Source: Tricholomella constricta (Eukaryota > Basidiomycota > Agaricomycetes > Agaricales > Lyophyllaceae). Taken from it: DNA of 64,000 bases. The stretch is from positions 1 to 64,000 of the forward strand of contig JAACJP010000003.1 of NCBI GenBank assembly GCA_013368375.1, in the 5' to 3' direction. The notes below the pieces were generated by a model. That model was not told the origin of the DNA. It saw only the letters and a list, made by a program, of their open reading frames with translations, and ran no database searches. Shown here piece after piece: positions 1-11,638 of this stretch (position 1 is the stretch's first letter; every line of letters starts with the position of its first letter). Made by a program: the position numbers and the translations under genes.

Positions 1-1748
1 AAGTCGTTACGAGCATCCTGCATGGTTGAAGGCAGCACGAACCAGTCATACAATCCAAGTACGACGTCTTCAAACGTCCAGAACTGCTTCTCGCGGTTTA
101 CATGTATAACGTGGCGATTGTACCACTTTCGAGCTTCGCCATCGAGAAACTCGGATGTTATCAGAACGCGCTCTTGGTCGCGTTCTTCTCCTCCAAACTG
201 GCTCACTGCCAGCATCACGACGAGGCTCGACAGCCATTCTTCAAGGTCGCCGAACTTTGCACTTCCACTATAAGTGCCTACGGACTTTGAGTCCGCACGC
301 CGAGATTTCATCCCGTCCGGAAGCGACAGTCGTACCGACAAACGCTCGTGCATTAATTGATGCAATCGCTCATGCATCTTAGTTTTATGCTGCTCTCCGG
401 CAGCATGTATTCCGTCCGCAATTGATTGACTCCTGCGAATCGGGTCAGGCATTGAGTAGCCTCGACTTTGAAATCGAGGCTGAGCATGTGAAGTGGGTTC
501 ACTTATACGAACCCGCATGTCTTGACGGCCGTTAGCCGTCGCCGTCGTATTATGTTTTCCGACGGCCCCATTTCCCAGTCCACCATCCGAACCTTGAGTT
601 TGCGAGGCCCATTGCCTCGCCATCTCATCTACGGGCATATGTCCTTCGAAGACGACTCCTTGATCATCATAATTCGTGAACTTGCTCCGTGATAAATCAG
701 CGTTTCTCAAACGCTGATATGCGACTCGGTTGTTCCAATCTTTCGCTAATGGAACACGGCCATCCTTCGCATCCATAGGTACTTGAATAGCTGGCGCGCT
801 TTCGTCGCCAGCTGCTTGCGTGGTTGTATACTTACGTTCCGTGGGTGGGTCTAACGTAGACTCACTAACAGGGGCCCATTTGGATCCCTGTGGTTGCGCA
901 AGATGCTCTTCACGAGTCATTCTTTCGCGCTTCGCTGCCGCAGACCGACGACGATAATCGTCGTCAGATTCTCCTAACTGTCGCGCTTGATGCAGCGCCG
1001 ATACTGCCATGGCAGCCTCATCAAGAGGCTGGTTCGATCCGGCAGCCACTGCTTGAGGAGTGAAGAGGTCATCCCAACGACCTTTTCCTTTGTTGAACGA
1101 GGCTTTCTTAGGTACAGGCGTCCCAGCGATCGAGCTGACTGCTGAATTCGAAGTTCCCTTAGGGTACTTCTTCCTGTATTCCGTAACTACTACGGACAGC
1201 GCTTCCAAGTATCGGTCGGCATATGCTTGTGCGACCATTTCTCCAACGGATTGTGCTCCGGTAGATCGCAGAACGAGCCTATCCGCTCGTTCCTCCAGTC
1301 GCCTTCGCCGATGCTCGCTAACCACATCGGTGGTGTCCCAGAATTGCTTCACTTGAAGCGCAAGCAATTCCCTTTCGCTGGCCTCTTCTTCATTAGCCTC
1401 GGGGTCGGACAAGTCGTCTTCGTCCGACTCCATCTTGACTATGCTCAGGGTGGACGCCCCGAACGCTCTATTTGACAGACGGCTGTCTGGCCATCTGCTT
1501 CCCGCCGTGGGGCCAGGTCGATGTGACCTGGCCAATTCGTCGGCCAAGCTCCCAGGCACATTGGTGCTTGCTATTGGCCAAAGTTCCTCCGATTCTACTC
1601 CTAGTGTATTCTGCGCTGGTGAACTTTGTCCACCAGCGACTGATCCGACTTCCACTGGTTGCAGTGGAAGTTGTGATGGAGGATGCGCTGTGAGCGCATC
1701 CTCGAGGACCGGAGTTCGGCTCTTTCCGGATGTGGGAGTTGTTGTCAT
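1..1748 (-). CDS. Ty3/Gypsy Gag, C-terminal part beyond window edge
   Basis: A minus-strand frame is open for 582 codons from an ATG at 1748 to the left edge with no stop, so this is the N-terminal part of a longer protein. The first ~100 residues are Ser/Thr/Pro-rich, followed by an acidic patch (ESDEDD near residue 108) and a charged region. Near the edge the frame reads FGDLEEWLSSL, GGEERDQERV, GEARKWYNRHV and FEDVVLGLYDWFV, ending PSTMQDAR. That pattern is typical of the capsid (retrotransposon gag) domain of Agaricomycete Ty3/Gypsy elements. The role would be assembly of the virus-like particle. Zinc knuckle, protease and pol would lie to the left, outside the window. No in-frame stop is seen, so the copy may be young. 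The family call rests on recall of similar proteins, not on a search. Confidence 0.8.
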   Translation of the reverse strand, partial: MTTTPTSGKSRTPVLEDALTAHPPSQLPLQPVEVGSVAGGQSSPAQNTLGVESEELWPIASTNVPGSLADELARSHRPGPTAGSRWPDSRLSNRAFGASTLSIVKMESDEDDLSDPEANEEEASERELLALQVKQFWDTTDVVSEHRRRRLEERADRLVLRSTGAQSVGEMVAQAYADRYLEALSVVVTEYRKKYPKGTSNSAVSSIAGTPVPKKASFNKGKGRWDDLFTPQAVAAGSNQPLDEAAMAVSALHQARQLGESDDDYRRRSAAAKRERMTREEHLAQPQGSKWAPVSESTLDPPTERKYTTTQAAGDESAPAIQVPMDAKDGRVPLAKDWNNRVAYQRLRNADLSRSKFTNYDDQGVVFEGHMPVDEMARQWASQTQGSDGGLGNGAVGKHNTTATANGRQDMRVRISEPTSHAQPRFQSRGYSMPDPIRRSQSIADGIHAAGEQHKTKMHERLHQLMHERLSVRLSLPDGMKSRRADSKSVGTYSGSAKFGDLEEWLSSLVVMLAVSQFGGEERDQERVLITSEFLDGEARKWYNRHVIHVNREKQFWTFEDVVLGLYDWFVLPSTMQDARND

Positions 1749-1975
1749 CGGGTCTCGGTCTCGTTGGTTCTTTTTGATGATGGGTGTTCTAAATGGAATG
1801 TGGGTCTGCGTAACGTCGTGGGTACGCAGCAATAGAAAGCAAGGTAGCTTAAAAAAATGTAACGGGGTTACAGATTTTGGGGACCTTGTTGTTCACACTA
1901 GACGTAAGCTTGACAAGTCTGTCGATTGCTACGTATAGGTGTACAAGGTTGTTTATACTTAATTAATGTAATGAA

Positions 1976-4672
1976 TTAAATAGGCAACACCAGAAGGTGT
2001 TGCCAAACAATAGCGTAATCGTCTCGATAAGATACGATTAGATAACCAAGATTAGATAAGATAGTGGGTGTCCTTACATGTGGCCAGGCCACTTGCAGTG
2101 CCTTGAGGATAGCGTACACTTCACCACGATTATTGGTTTGCGCATCGGGCACTCGAAACAAGGCATTTCGAGGGTTGTTATCTCCCCAGTAGATACCACT
2201 GCCTGCCCTTGCATATGGGAGTCCATTGTGGTGGCACGAGCCATCAACATAAACATAGGTTGGGCTTGTCGTTTTGGTAACATTGCCATACAGACAGCGT
2301 GTCCTTGATTTCAGATCTGATTTGGAGTCAAGAACACGTTGCAGTAGCATATCTATGCGGCTGTCTGTAAGGTTTACAACCAGTTTACTGTTTGGGTTTT
2401 GTGTAGGTTTGGGGGGCCTTTGCGGTTGAGGAGGTGCAGGGTGAAGTAACTGCAGGTTTAGTTCTAGTGGTGTATGGTCTCGTTCACCAGGTGCTAGGGG
2501 CATTACTTGGAAGCGGGAGACAAGGTTTGCTCCCTTGACATTTGTAATAGCATAGTCGATGGTAGAGTTACCCATAGGTTGAATAGACGTGAATTGGCCA
2601 CTTCCTGGGGCATATAGAGAGTTGCCGTTGAGGATTTCGAGGCGGAGGTCATGGCAGAGTTCTAGTAGGAGGCGGCCTCTCGTCGAGACAGTAGTGTCCT
2701 CAGAGACTCTTGAATGGTGGGTTGGAGACTTAGTGCCTGTCCGAGCATTCGGGTCTCCGAGGAGGTACACCGGTTTGTCCAGGTTGTATAGCAGGTTTGT
2801 CGTCTCGCATAATTTTTCAAAGGGGTCAACATCGGAGAAGGAATCCCATCGTGCATCTTCAGGTAGTATATAGACATTGACTACGATGTAGTGGTCAGAT
2901 TCCAGGACCATGATGTCTGGGCTTGACAGGTCCTCTCAGAATTTGATTTTGAGGTCGTTGTTGACTAGTGCTAGAACTCCTCCCCGTGGTCGGGAGAATA
3001 GTTGTTTGTAATGTCGTGGTAATGAGAATACACTATAGCCATGTGGTATATGGAGGGTCTCATGTTGTTGGTCTACAAGGTGGGTTTCCTGGTAGAGGTG
3101 TATATGGTGGTTTTGTATATCACGACGAAAGTAGGGGCAGGTGAGCTCGATAGCAAGTTGTCCTCCAATGTTCCAAGACTTAATGTTCAGAATAAAAGAA
3201 GACGACTTTGATTGGGTATCTACTCGTGTAAACGGTATGCTAGGTGGTCGCGGACATAGCAGACTCGTAATTACATGTTCACCTGCCCCACTCAGTTTAA
3301 CAACCTCGCCGTGATGGTGTCATATGCCCCAGGACGGGGCCCCGCACTCCAGATGGTGACGAACGAGATTGCGTCGATGTTGGAGTTGAAGACAGCCTTG
3401 ATGAAGCCGGGGCGGAGGCGGTGGGCGCGTACATTGCGTGAGACATGGCTAAGGGATGGCAGGAGGTTCATGAGTGCCTTGAACTCCCCAGTGATGTTCT
3501 TGCCCCAGTTGATCGACCCGACCTCGACGCTGACGCTGCTGCCACCCGAGTTCGGGTGGGGTTGCACAGTGGGGGCAGGTGGGCCAAGAGGAGCCTGCGG
3601 AGCAACGGCGACGGGCATCGAGGACACTACCATGGCGTTTCCGGAGAGCTGGTGGTCCGAACCACGTAAGGGGGTGGTGCCATGATGGAGGAGGCGGTGG
3701 TGTTGGCGGTGGAGGGGCTGGGCTGGACATTCACCGACCATGTGCTCGAGGTCCTCTGCCTTTTGTTACGGGGAGGGGGGGTGAGTCAGGGATGGTGGGG
3801 TCAATGGTGTCACCGTGGCGGTCCATGCTGCGGTGGATATCGTCAACGACGGCACCCAGAGCTGTTTGACGCAAGTCCGCGGCCCGTAGCGCGGCATGGA
3901 GCCACTGGTTCTCCCCCTGCAGACCCTTGACCGCTAGTACCAGGTTGTTGTTGGACTGGATCAGCTGGTCCAGTGTGTCGGGCAGGATGGACTCCGGAGG
4001 GGGGGCAGTGGTGTTCAACAACGCGATGTCGGTGACAAGGCTCACGATGTGTGCGCAGAGGGTTTGGAGTTCCTCCTGTAGCTCGGCATTGGTGGTGTTA
4101 ACGTGAGCTGCAAGGGCGTCGTGGTTGGAGTCGAGCCGGCATATGCCCGCGGCTGCTGCCTCTGCCTTGGGGGGTGCGCGGGTTCCAGAACCGCCGGGAG
4201 TGGGGGCCTTCTCCGGGCTAGCCGGGGCTTTAGCTTTCCCTTTCGCTTTCGCGGCGGTGGAGTGGGTGGTGGAAGGTGGGGGTGGGGTGGAGGTACCTTC
4301 CACGTCAACAGAGGAGGCACCGGGGGCCGTCGTGTCCATGAGAGACCCGATTAACAAGTCCATAGAGCCCGAGCTAGAAAGGGCAGCGTGGGCCGACCGT
4401 CCAGTTTGGCAGGTCATACGGCGGTCAGACGAGGGGGTGGGGGCAGGAGGGGCGGGGGAAGGTGCTGGCAGTGTGGGGGGGCCGTCTGCATCGCCGGCAG
4501 TGGTGTCTCCCATAACAGAGTGGGGAGTGTCCGAGAGGCCAGGCAGCTGTGGGGGGGCCTCTTCTGCAGCAGACAGGGGTGTGGAGAGCTGAAGGATCTC
4601 CTTCGTCGCTTTTTTGAAGGAGAGCGCTTTCAAGACAGAGGAGTTGGAGCCGGGGGCAGGGGAGTGGGACAT
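1976..4672 (-). pseudogene. Decayed EEP endonuclease-RNase H fusion gene lacking RT
   Basis: Three minus-strand blocks form one gene. The N-terminal block (ATG 4672, or 4744, to 3731) is Ser/Pro/Ala-rich with a predicted coiled coil. The middle block (about 3590-3292) contains WGKNITGEFKALMNLL and an RGFIKAV-like strand ending in FVTIWS. The third block (about 3225-1976) is an endonuclease/exonuclease/phosphatase domain: NIKSWNIGG start, YQETHL, SRPRGGVLALVNN, LLGDPNAR, IDYAITN and GERDHTPLE. It is followed within ~80 residues by an RNase H type 1 start (YVDGSCHHNG, AGSGIYWG, NNRGEVYAILKALQ) that is cut off before its last catalytic motifs. An in-frame TGA at 2936-2938 stands where CGA (Arg) is expected, and the blocks are in different frames (introns or indels). 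No reverse transcriptase lies between EEP and RNase H. It could be an internally deleted LINE or a domesticated EEP-RNase H family. Confidence 0.65.
1983..2004. repeat. Perfect 9-bp hairpin
   Basis: GGCAACACC and GGTGTTGCC flank a 4-nt AGAA loop. It lies just beyond the truncated RNase H frame. It could mark the end of an unrecognised insertion or be part of the 5' region of the leftmost Gypsy element. No CTRR terminus was found at Helitron spacing. Confidence 0.5.
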
Positions 4673-4744
4673 GGTGTTCAGAGTTGTGCGGTGGTGCGAG
4701 ATAAGGGGGCGTACTTCGGTAGGTGTATTCCCCCGCTCTCTCAT

Positions 4745-5446
4745 CTCAATCTCAGTCCCTCTACCGCCTATGCGAGGTAGCCGTGAGCTCGCGCCGAGCC
4801 TCTTGGGTCTTGGTTGCAGCTCGTTGGCGGCCCCCTGTGGGTGTTCCGATGTTCCGTGGCCTGGGCAGTGTCTGAGGGGCTGCAGGACGTTCGTGTGGTC
4901 GTACGTTCTGTGTGAGACGTGGGAGGCGCGAGCGATGGTCCCCAGTAGTTCAGTTGAGGTGTTAGAGGCTTTGTGGGAGTGCGCTTTGTGTTCGTGTTGT
5001 TTTTTTTTTTTTTTGTTAATTTAGTTTTTCTCCCGTCTTAGGCAAACAGGTGTTTTTATTCAAGTGTGTCTACGCCGGGATCGATACAATCAGGGCCAGT
5101 ACGTCTTTTTGGTGGTCTGCTAGCGCAGGACCAGTGTTTGAGACGGTGTTTTTACTGGTTTTTCTGATTTTTGTGTGATTGAGTAGGAATAGTAAGCCTT
5201 AAGCAGCTGAAATTTCTGATTGCCGGCGTGCGAGCAACGGACTTTTTTTGCAGACCGATTGCGGTGGGCAGATGCATTCTTCTTTTTTAATTGATACGTC
5301 TGGCGCTCGCTTGAAATCGATCCTCAACGTTCACCTTGGTGAGTATGGGATTTTAAAGAAGTGAGAGGAACGAAAGAGAGAGATTTAACTGACGCCGTCG
5401 CGTGGTACACACACCGACGGATATATGATGACCGAGGGTATCACCC
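4745..5446. other. Non-coding stretch with T15 run
   Basis: No gene is seen. It includes a run of 15 T at about 5000-5014, in the orientation expected for a poly(A) tail of a minus-strand insert. The rest is GT-rich sequence upstream of the EEP-RNase H pseudogene and could contain its promoter. Confidence 0.5.
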
Positions 5447-5610
5447 CCGAGACCGGTCGCCACTACCTACTAGTCTGTCCCCACTACCAATATGAACGCC
5501 ATCACCACCTGCGACGCAAGTTACAACGCAAAGCTGAGTCCCTCTCCTTTCTTCTCTCGAGCCCCGGTGCCTTAAAGCACCTCCTCAGATACATCCATGC
5601 AACGAAATGA
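5447..5610 (+). pseudogene. C-terminal fragment of LINE-type polyprotein
   Basis: The frame reads ETGRHYLLVCPHYQYERHH, then LRRKLQRKAESLSFLLSSP and ALKHLLRYIHATK before a stop. This resembles the short segment after RNase H/RT at the C terminus of fungal non-LTR retrotransposon polyproteins (pattern ETxxHxLLxCPxYxxxR...LLxxPxALxxLLRFIxxT). No RT or RNase H precedes it, so it is a 3' relic. The terminal TGA follows K where these proteins commonly end in a TGRF-like tail, so it may be a mutated codon. It lies on the strand opposite to the EEP-RNase H pseudogene and is probably a separate insertion. Confidence 0.55.
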
Positions 5611-6558
5611 TTCAAATCCGCTGCCGTCACTGCACGCCACCTAGCTGACGCACGCGCTGAAGTCCGGGCAAGCCAAGCGCGACACCCTCCTCGCCGCCCC
5701 GCTCCCACCCGCCCCACCTGACACCGCCCGCTTCCGCACCACGCGCCCTCTATTTTACCAACTCCTTAATTCAGATTCCTTAACGGCACACGACACCCCG
5801 ACTCCCCAATAACCTTCACCTTAAAACTGTTCCCTTTTCGGTCAGAGTGCACCGTCGTGCTGCTCGTTCCCCCCTCTCTCCCGCTTTGCGGGCCTTCGTT
5901 GCCGCCCAATCCGTCACCCAACACTTACGACCGCAGCCTTCTGTTCTCAGGGTTTATTAGGGGAGCGTTATCTAAAACGGCGTCGGACACGCCGGCTCAC
6001 TCTTTCTCCAATTGCTGGGGGGGTGCAGTATCTAATGTCTCTCGTAGATAGTAAATACCTGTTCGCATGTACCGTGGACCATAGGCGCAATGCGCCTTTA
6101 ACACGTTAAAATGATTCAAAAAAAAAAAAATATGATGACCGAATCAGCCGCGAAAGTAGGGTTCCTTGGCTGTTTTCTTTTTCGTTCGCGGTTTCAGCAT
6201 CGTTCAATTCTGCCATTTTGCCATTCTGTTCTCAACAACTTTTCTTAGGCAATGCGAATGGATTCTCCAGGCTACTTGTATCAATGTTTCGCCCACAGTG
6301 GTTTCATTGACCTCGACGCGATCGAGTCGAGTATGTAGTCATATATATAAAGGCAGTCAGATCCGCTTCGGATCGGCCTCAGCACGGAGAATGACCATTT
6401 GCTTCAAGCCTCCTCATCTTATTCGCACCGGCTTACCTTTTCCCGGATAAGTTCGACCTTGGAGCGATGGGTCAGCGCGTACAAAAACAAAACGTTGAGC
6501 TTGCTTGTCATCCTTGCTTCACCCCTCCTCCCTATGCCGCAGTCTCTGCCGCCCCTCC
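5611..6558. other. Non-coding stretch with A13 run
   Basis: No gene is seen. A run of about 13 A at 6118-6130 may be the poly(A) end of the LINE fragment to the left. The last ~400 bp would be the promoter side of the MFS pseudogene. Confidence 0.5.
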
Positions 6559-8880
6559 ATGACTCCGCACGGTCATCGACCACGAACCATCGCCGACACC
6601 ACGTCGTACACCCCAGGTGCTGGACCCCGCACTTCGAAGCTCCTTTTGACTTCGCTCAGCCCCCTGGATAGAGAGATCACCCGCGATGAGCTGCGCATGG
6701 AGAAATATGGAGGAGATGATATCCACGACCCCCCCGAACAGAAACAGAAACAGCGGCCGGACGGGACTCGGGAGCTCGAAACCGAACCTGAAGAAAGTAT
6801 CGACAATGGGCAGATATCGTGGGATGGGCCGGACGACGTGCGGAACCCTCAGAACTGGACAAATGGCTCATTACAATAGCCTGTGCAGTGATGACCGTGA
6901 ATGTGTGAGTCCGCACATTCTGTGCGAGGGTTATGAAGCTCATACATATGACGGTTTGTGTGTAGGACGTTCGCCTCGTCCGCACCGTCCTCAATGATGC
7001 CTTTTCTCGCGACGCAATTCCACATTCCACCGGAAACGACGTATCTGGTGACCACTGTGTTTTTGCTGGGCTATACCACCGGGGTGGTTCCCTTCCTTCC
7101 GTTTTGTTTGGTCAGGATATGCGGGGGCTGACATCTCCTTTCATCCAGCCCTTGTCTTGGGGTCCAGGGAGTGAGCTCGTAGGCAGACGTCCAATATTCA
7201 TCGTGATCATGTCATGCTACATCCTCTTTCATCTGGGCCAGACTTTGGCGCCCAATATCCAGACGCTTCTCATTACGCGATAATTTTGTGGGTTCTTCGC
7301 CATGGCACCTTTGACAAATTGCGGTGGTACGTCACCATTCCAAAAAGTCATATCTGACCTTTGTGCTAATCCAGGGCTTAGGTGTCATAGGTGATGTATG
7401 GTACAGCTAGTGTGTTTCTTGGTCCTGTTTTGGGCCCGATTGTCAGTGGATAATGAGTAATCTTACCATTTCAAATGACAGGACGAAGATATTGAATTGT
7501 AATGTTAGTATACTCGAAAGTCACCTCAACTGGAGATGAGTTTTCGGGTGACGATGATCTTTGCGGGTTTCTGCACGACCATCGCGATTTTGATCATTCC
7601 AGAGACGTATGCTCCGAATATTCTAGCCAAGAAGGTGCGTTTGAAAATGTCTTGTTTGTATAGGAATCATCTATTTACTTGATTGCTCAATATTAGGCGA
7701 AGAAATTGCGGAAAGACAACCCTATCGCCAATAAGCACATCTATGCAGAGTACGAAAAACAAGATTGGTCTCTTCGGGATGACATCCACCGCACTCTATA
7801 CCGGCCCATGCTCGCCATGGAGCCCGTCCTGGTCCTCATCACAATCTACCTCTCCCTCATCTACGGAGTCCTCTATGCACGTGCGTCATCCTTCACTCCA
7901 CCATCTATACACTTCACCATGCTAACCGTCCATCTATGTAGTCTTCCAAGCCTTCCCCATCATCTTCATCACCAAACACAACTTCACCATCTCCCAAGTC
8001 AGGCCCGTCTTCATCGGGATCAGGATCGGCACGACCCTGGGCTCCTTCCTCAATTTCCGCCTCACCAGCCACTACCCTCGGCTCATCCAGAAGTGGAGGG
8101 GCTTCCCGCCCCCTGAGCAGCACCTCTTTGGAGCGATGATCGGAGGCCCCTGTTTGGTTATGGGCGCGTTCTGGCTGGGTGGACGGGCCAGTACGGGAGC
8201 GTGCCCTGGTACGTTCCGGCGCTGAGCACGGTGCTGATTGGGATGGGGATTAGTACGATTTTTATGTCGTCTTTGGTACGTCTTCAAGTACGAACTCGGA
8301 AGGGCTATGGCTGATACGTACCTCTTGCAGAGTTATCTCGTCGACACCTACTTGTGAGGAACCTTTTTCTATATGTATATCAAGTGCACCGTTCTTATGG
8401 GTGCCTTTCAGGATGTACAGTGCTTCCGCTTTCGCAGCGAACACGATGACACGATGGTTCGTTCCGTAGTCGCCGCTGCCTTCCCTCTATTCACCACGCA
8501 AATGTTCACTAAAGTACGTCGCCATCCATACCACATCCCAATAATAATCATGACTCAATAACAACTTTTACAGATGGGTGTAAACTGGGCCCTGACACTG
8601 CGGGCATAAGCCCATATGAGCGTCGGATATATTTTGAAATTTTGGATATATGTTGAATTTATTTGATATTAGACCCATTATTAAAATATATTCAAAATAA
8701 AATCACTGATGTTTTGGGCTTCCCCCCGCGGTGTGACGCTCGTCGGTCTCTTCGGACTGCTCCTCGCACCAAGTCCATTCTTGTTCTATGTATCGCTATG
8801 GCCCGCAGATACGAGCGAGGAGTAAATTTGCTCCGTGCATCGTACGACACCATACACTCCAAATTTTTCGGTTTTATGCT
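6559..8880 (+). pseudogene. MFS (DHA1-type) drug/polyamine transporter pseudogene
   Basis: Across several exons the plus strand encodes a 12-TM major facilitator protein like fungal DHA1 multidrug/polyamine exporters. Visible parts: ISWDGPDDVRNPQNW before TM1; SSAPSSMMPFLATQF (TM1-2 loop); TTYLVTTVFLLGYTTGV; LSWGPGSELVGRRPIF (the family motif after TM2); FFAMAPL; NWRWVFW-like loop; IPETYAPNILAKKAKKLR before the central loop; IYLSLIYGVLYA; GSFLNFRL; SYLVDTY; AAAFPLFTTQMF; MGVNWALTL; and a C-terminal RYGPQIRARSKFAP. Introns with GTGAGT/GTACGT donors separate several blocks. It is broken: one base is missing near 6862 (TNGSLQ instead of TKWLIT), an in-frame TAA follows LLITR near 7282, another shift lies near 8460, and an AT-rich insert interrupts the end. 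It would have acted in the plasma membrane. Confidence 0.85.
8601..8711. other. AT-rich insert within the MFS pseudogene
   Basis: About 110 bp of AT-rich sequence lies between the MGVNWALTL block and the last transmembrane block of the MFS pseudogene. It contains an inverted pair ATTTTGAA / TTCAAAAT near its ends. It may be a small MITE-like insertion or a degenerate intron; no clear target duplication was identified. Confidence 0.35.
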
Positions 8881-9727
8881 CACCGCTGTACTTGGATATA
8901 CATATGTAGGATCTGAAAATAGCTAAAGAACTGGCTCAACAACAAGCTGAAAATGAGAACGAGAACGACTAAACTCAATCTGTTTATGATTGATCTCTCT
9001 CCTGTTTCACGATCTACTCCAAGTTAAAGTTATGAAGGCATATTAATATTCACGTCTTCCACTACCCGCATATTGGATTACATTTTAGATACACGGACAT
9101 TGACATCATTAGAGCAATCACACATAGATAGCATTTATTGACATTATTTTGAATAATATTACATCAGAAAAGGTGTTTTGCAAGATATTATGGCTCGTTA
9201 CTGATTGGAATGAAGGATACACCAAGTCTTGGATTCAATATGTCCACGACGTGGGAACGAGAATTCAAACACGGGATCAAATTCTGTTTATTTTGTGATG
9301 AGTTCAGCTGGTCCCCAGAACGGATCAGAAATTGGGACATCCTGGAGTCACGTCCATGTGTAGACACGTATCTCGTCATGCTGAATTTTGTGTGGATGAC
9401 CTTCTGTATCTCGTATGTACAAAACAACGTGAATCTGTCAGAAAAATTCATCTGAGATTTGTCAAACGACGGTCCTAACTTGAATGTGGTTGGTCTCCTG
9501 TACTTCAGATGTGTGATTTCGTGAAGAGAGCACCGAGCACCCCATCTGACTTATGGTTCATGGAGCTCAAGGTGGTAATGAAAAAAAAATATAGATTTCA
9601 TATAATACAGCAGTAGTTATTAAAACAGACATCTAAGTGGGAATCCGCTGCCCCCGCCGCCGCTTTCAATCAACTGCTGAATGTCGATCAGCGAGCCTCC
9701 GACTCGGCACCTTCGAAGACCTTGGCG

Positions 9728-9781
9728 ACGGATGGTGATGGTGATGGATGGTGATGGCGACGGATGGATGGTGATGGCGAC
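9728..9781. repeat. GATGGTGATGG-type microsatellite
   Basis: Imperfect tandem repetition of GATGGT, GATGGA and GGCGAC hexamers. Confidence 0.8.
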
Positions 9782-10181
9782 CTGTTGACCATTGTTGAAT
9801 GGCGGCAGAACGAGAGCGCGAGGGAGAGCATGAACCTGGGTTCGAGTGCGAATCGTTATATGCGGAGGGCGGGAGTCAGTGATGGCCAGCCGACAGGCTG
9901 AATTTAATCAGTCATAAGCAACAAAATTATGAAAAGACAGGACGTACCTAGCCAGAGCCATAGGGATTGTCTTGAGGAATGGTAGTGACCATCCTGATTA
10001 GACATATCAGTACGGGGGAAGCGAGTTGTACACAAGATAGCATAAGGGCGGCGTCACAGTGACGACGTGGTGTTTGTGCCAACAGAGTGCCCACAGAACG
10101 GGCGAACTCAACACAAGAGGCCACAAGCACCACGGAGGAAACATGTATCCTCCCGCAAATTATACAAAAATAAGAAGCTAT

Positions 10182-10200
10182 GGGGGGGGGGGGGGGGGGG
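10182..10200. repeat. G19 homopolymer
   Basis: Nineteen consecutive G residues. The length is likely uncertain in any assembly. Confidence 0.85.
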
Positions 10201-11238
10201 TGAGAGGAGGCAATGAGCGACGTGGCAACGAAACCATGGGTTGATGGATGTTGAAGCGGAGTTTGATTGGACTTGGTCGTTTTTTTTTTGTTGGTCAAAT
10301 GGAAAGCGGTTCATCGACCACTTGTAAACCCCTTGCAATGTTGTTAGGCAATATATAGTATGTCAATATGATCCATTGCGAAAGCTACATTATTGATCCG
10401 TCGATCACTACATCATTGTAATATTTCACAAGGTCCCACGGCATTTTCCCAAACTTGCTGATGAACATGGATTACAGATGGGCCTGGCCATCATATGTCG
10501 AGACAGGATGGCTACAACATTGACTACACCTAGCCTCACCGCAACAAAAGACATGTGAGCCCTAGATGGGCTGACACACCCCCTCTATCTCAATGAGAAA
10601 TATTGTAGCCACATTTTCTTATGCTATCGGGATCACATGAGGTCCATTTGGCGGTGTACTGATACTGATACTGAGCGGAGTTTGAAATGTCACGTGACGT
10701 GCACCTAATCTGGATGTGTCCCACCATATATCTACGTGTTTCCATGTGAAGAACATGGATTTCTTCATTGCAAGTTAATCAAAGAGTGTATTTGAAAATT
10801 TAAAGGCCCATAAGGTGTAAATTTTTGGCCACAATGAGCCCCAACCTTCCTCCTACATCCAACTGTTCTGGGCCTACTTATCTATCAAACCAGAAGTGTG
10901 ACCTGCTAGTAGGGTCAATTTAGCAGGGTTAGAAAAAATGGTGGGGTAGTTGGAGATGATAGAAATGGTCTCGACTCAATGTCAAAGCTGGTGGAGCAGA
11001 CCAGGCAAGTATTTAACAGATTTACCTTGTTTTGGCACTGAGATGGGTTCATGTGGTGGTGGGGAGAGCTCAGAGAGGTGCAGAGAGGTCAGAGAACAAC
11101 TAAACCACTGCTTCACATCCATATGCAAAGGGAGGAGGCAGCATGTCACTGTTGATTGAGTTGATACAGAACATAATGAAATATCCAAGGAAAAAACAAG
11201 CATTGAACATGGTTTTAGTACAGGTGGAGAGCTAAAGT

Positions 11239-11561
11239 TGTTACGATCCGGTGATCTACAATACACTGTAAGTGCGTTTTCCCCCTTTCCTTCCTTTGTT
11301 ACTTTTCTCTTTGCTTTATCTCTACCTACACAAAGGAACCATTACCTATATATATAGCTACAGTACGATATCGGATACCCTTAGTCCTTCTACACGGATT
11401 AAGGGTAAGCACTCTTATACTTATATTGACGGACACTTTACTTACTGTACCATAGTTTATTCTGTGTCTTTCTAGGTACGATACACAGAATATAAGTTCT
11501 TCTACACGGACTAAGGTTTATTCTGTGTCTTTCTAGTTAACCTATAGATCGGATTCTAACA
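11239..11561 (+). repeat. Isolated LTR of element D
   Basis: The 323-bp segment starts TGTTACGATCC and ends CGGATTCTAACA, the TG...CA form of an LTR. It contains a TATATATATAG box near 11351 and an internal duplication of TTTATTCTGTGTCTTTCTAG (around 11456 and 11518). It is followed by GGTTATGGGCATCTAAGC, which could be a primer-binding site. Only 77 bp of possible internal sequence (11562-11638) remain before element A. No second copy is in the window. It is unlike the LTR of element B, so it cannot be B's missing 5' LTR. Confidence 0.55.
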
Positions 11562-11638
11562 GGTTATGGGCATCTAAGCCGCACACTCAAGTGGCGAGCT
11601 TTTTTTGAATTCAAACTCTATCTGGGTCACCGGGCCGA

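Larger units (their letters stand above)
8881..11238. other. Intergenic region, no gene recognised
   Basis: Several short frames occur (for example 9188-9451 on either strand and 10982-11266 minus) but none shows recognisable motifs or a convincing exon structure. The stretch contains a microsatellite, a poly-G run and a T9 run and is otherwise of mixed, lower GC content. Confidence 0.55.

Noticed and set aside
1983..2004. Helitron 3' end
   Set aside because: A good hairpin, but no CTRR terminus at the right distance on either strand and no Rep/helicase gene nearby.
9188..9455. Overlapping sense and antisense frames in the intergenic region
   Set aside because: No recognisable motif, splice structure or codon pattern; likely chance.
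11239..11561. 5' LTR of element B1 or B2
   Set aside because: Its sequence is unrelated to the B1 3' LTR (31704-32061); only the TG...TAACA ends are similar.
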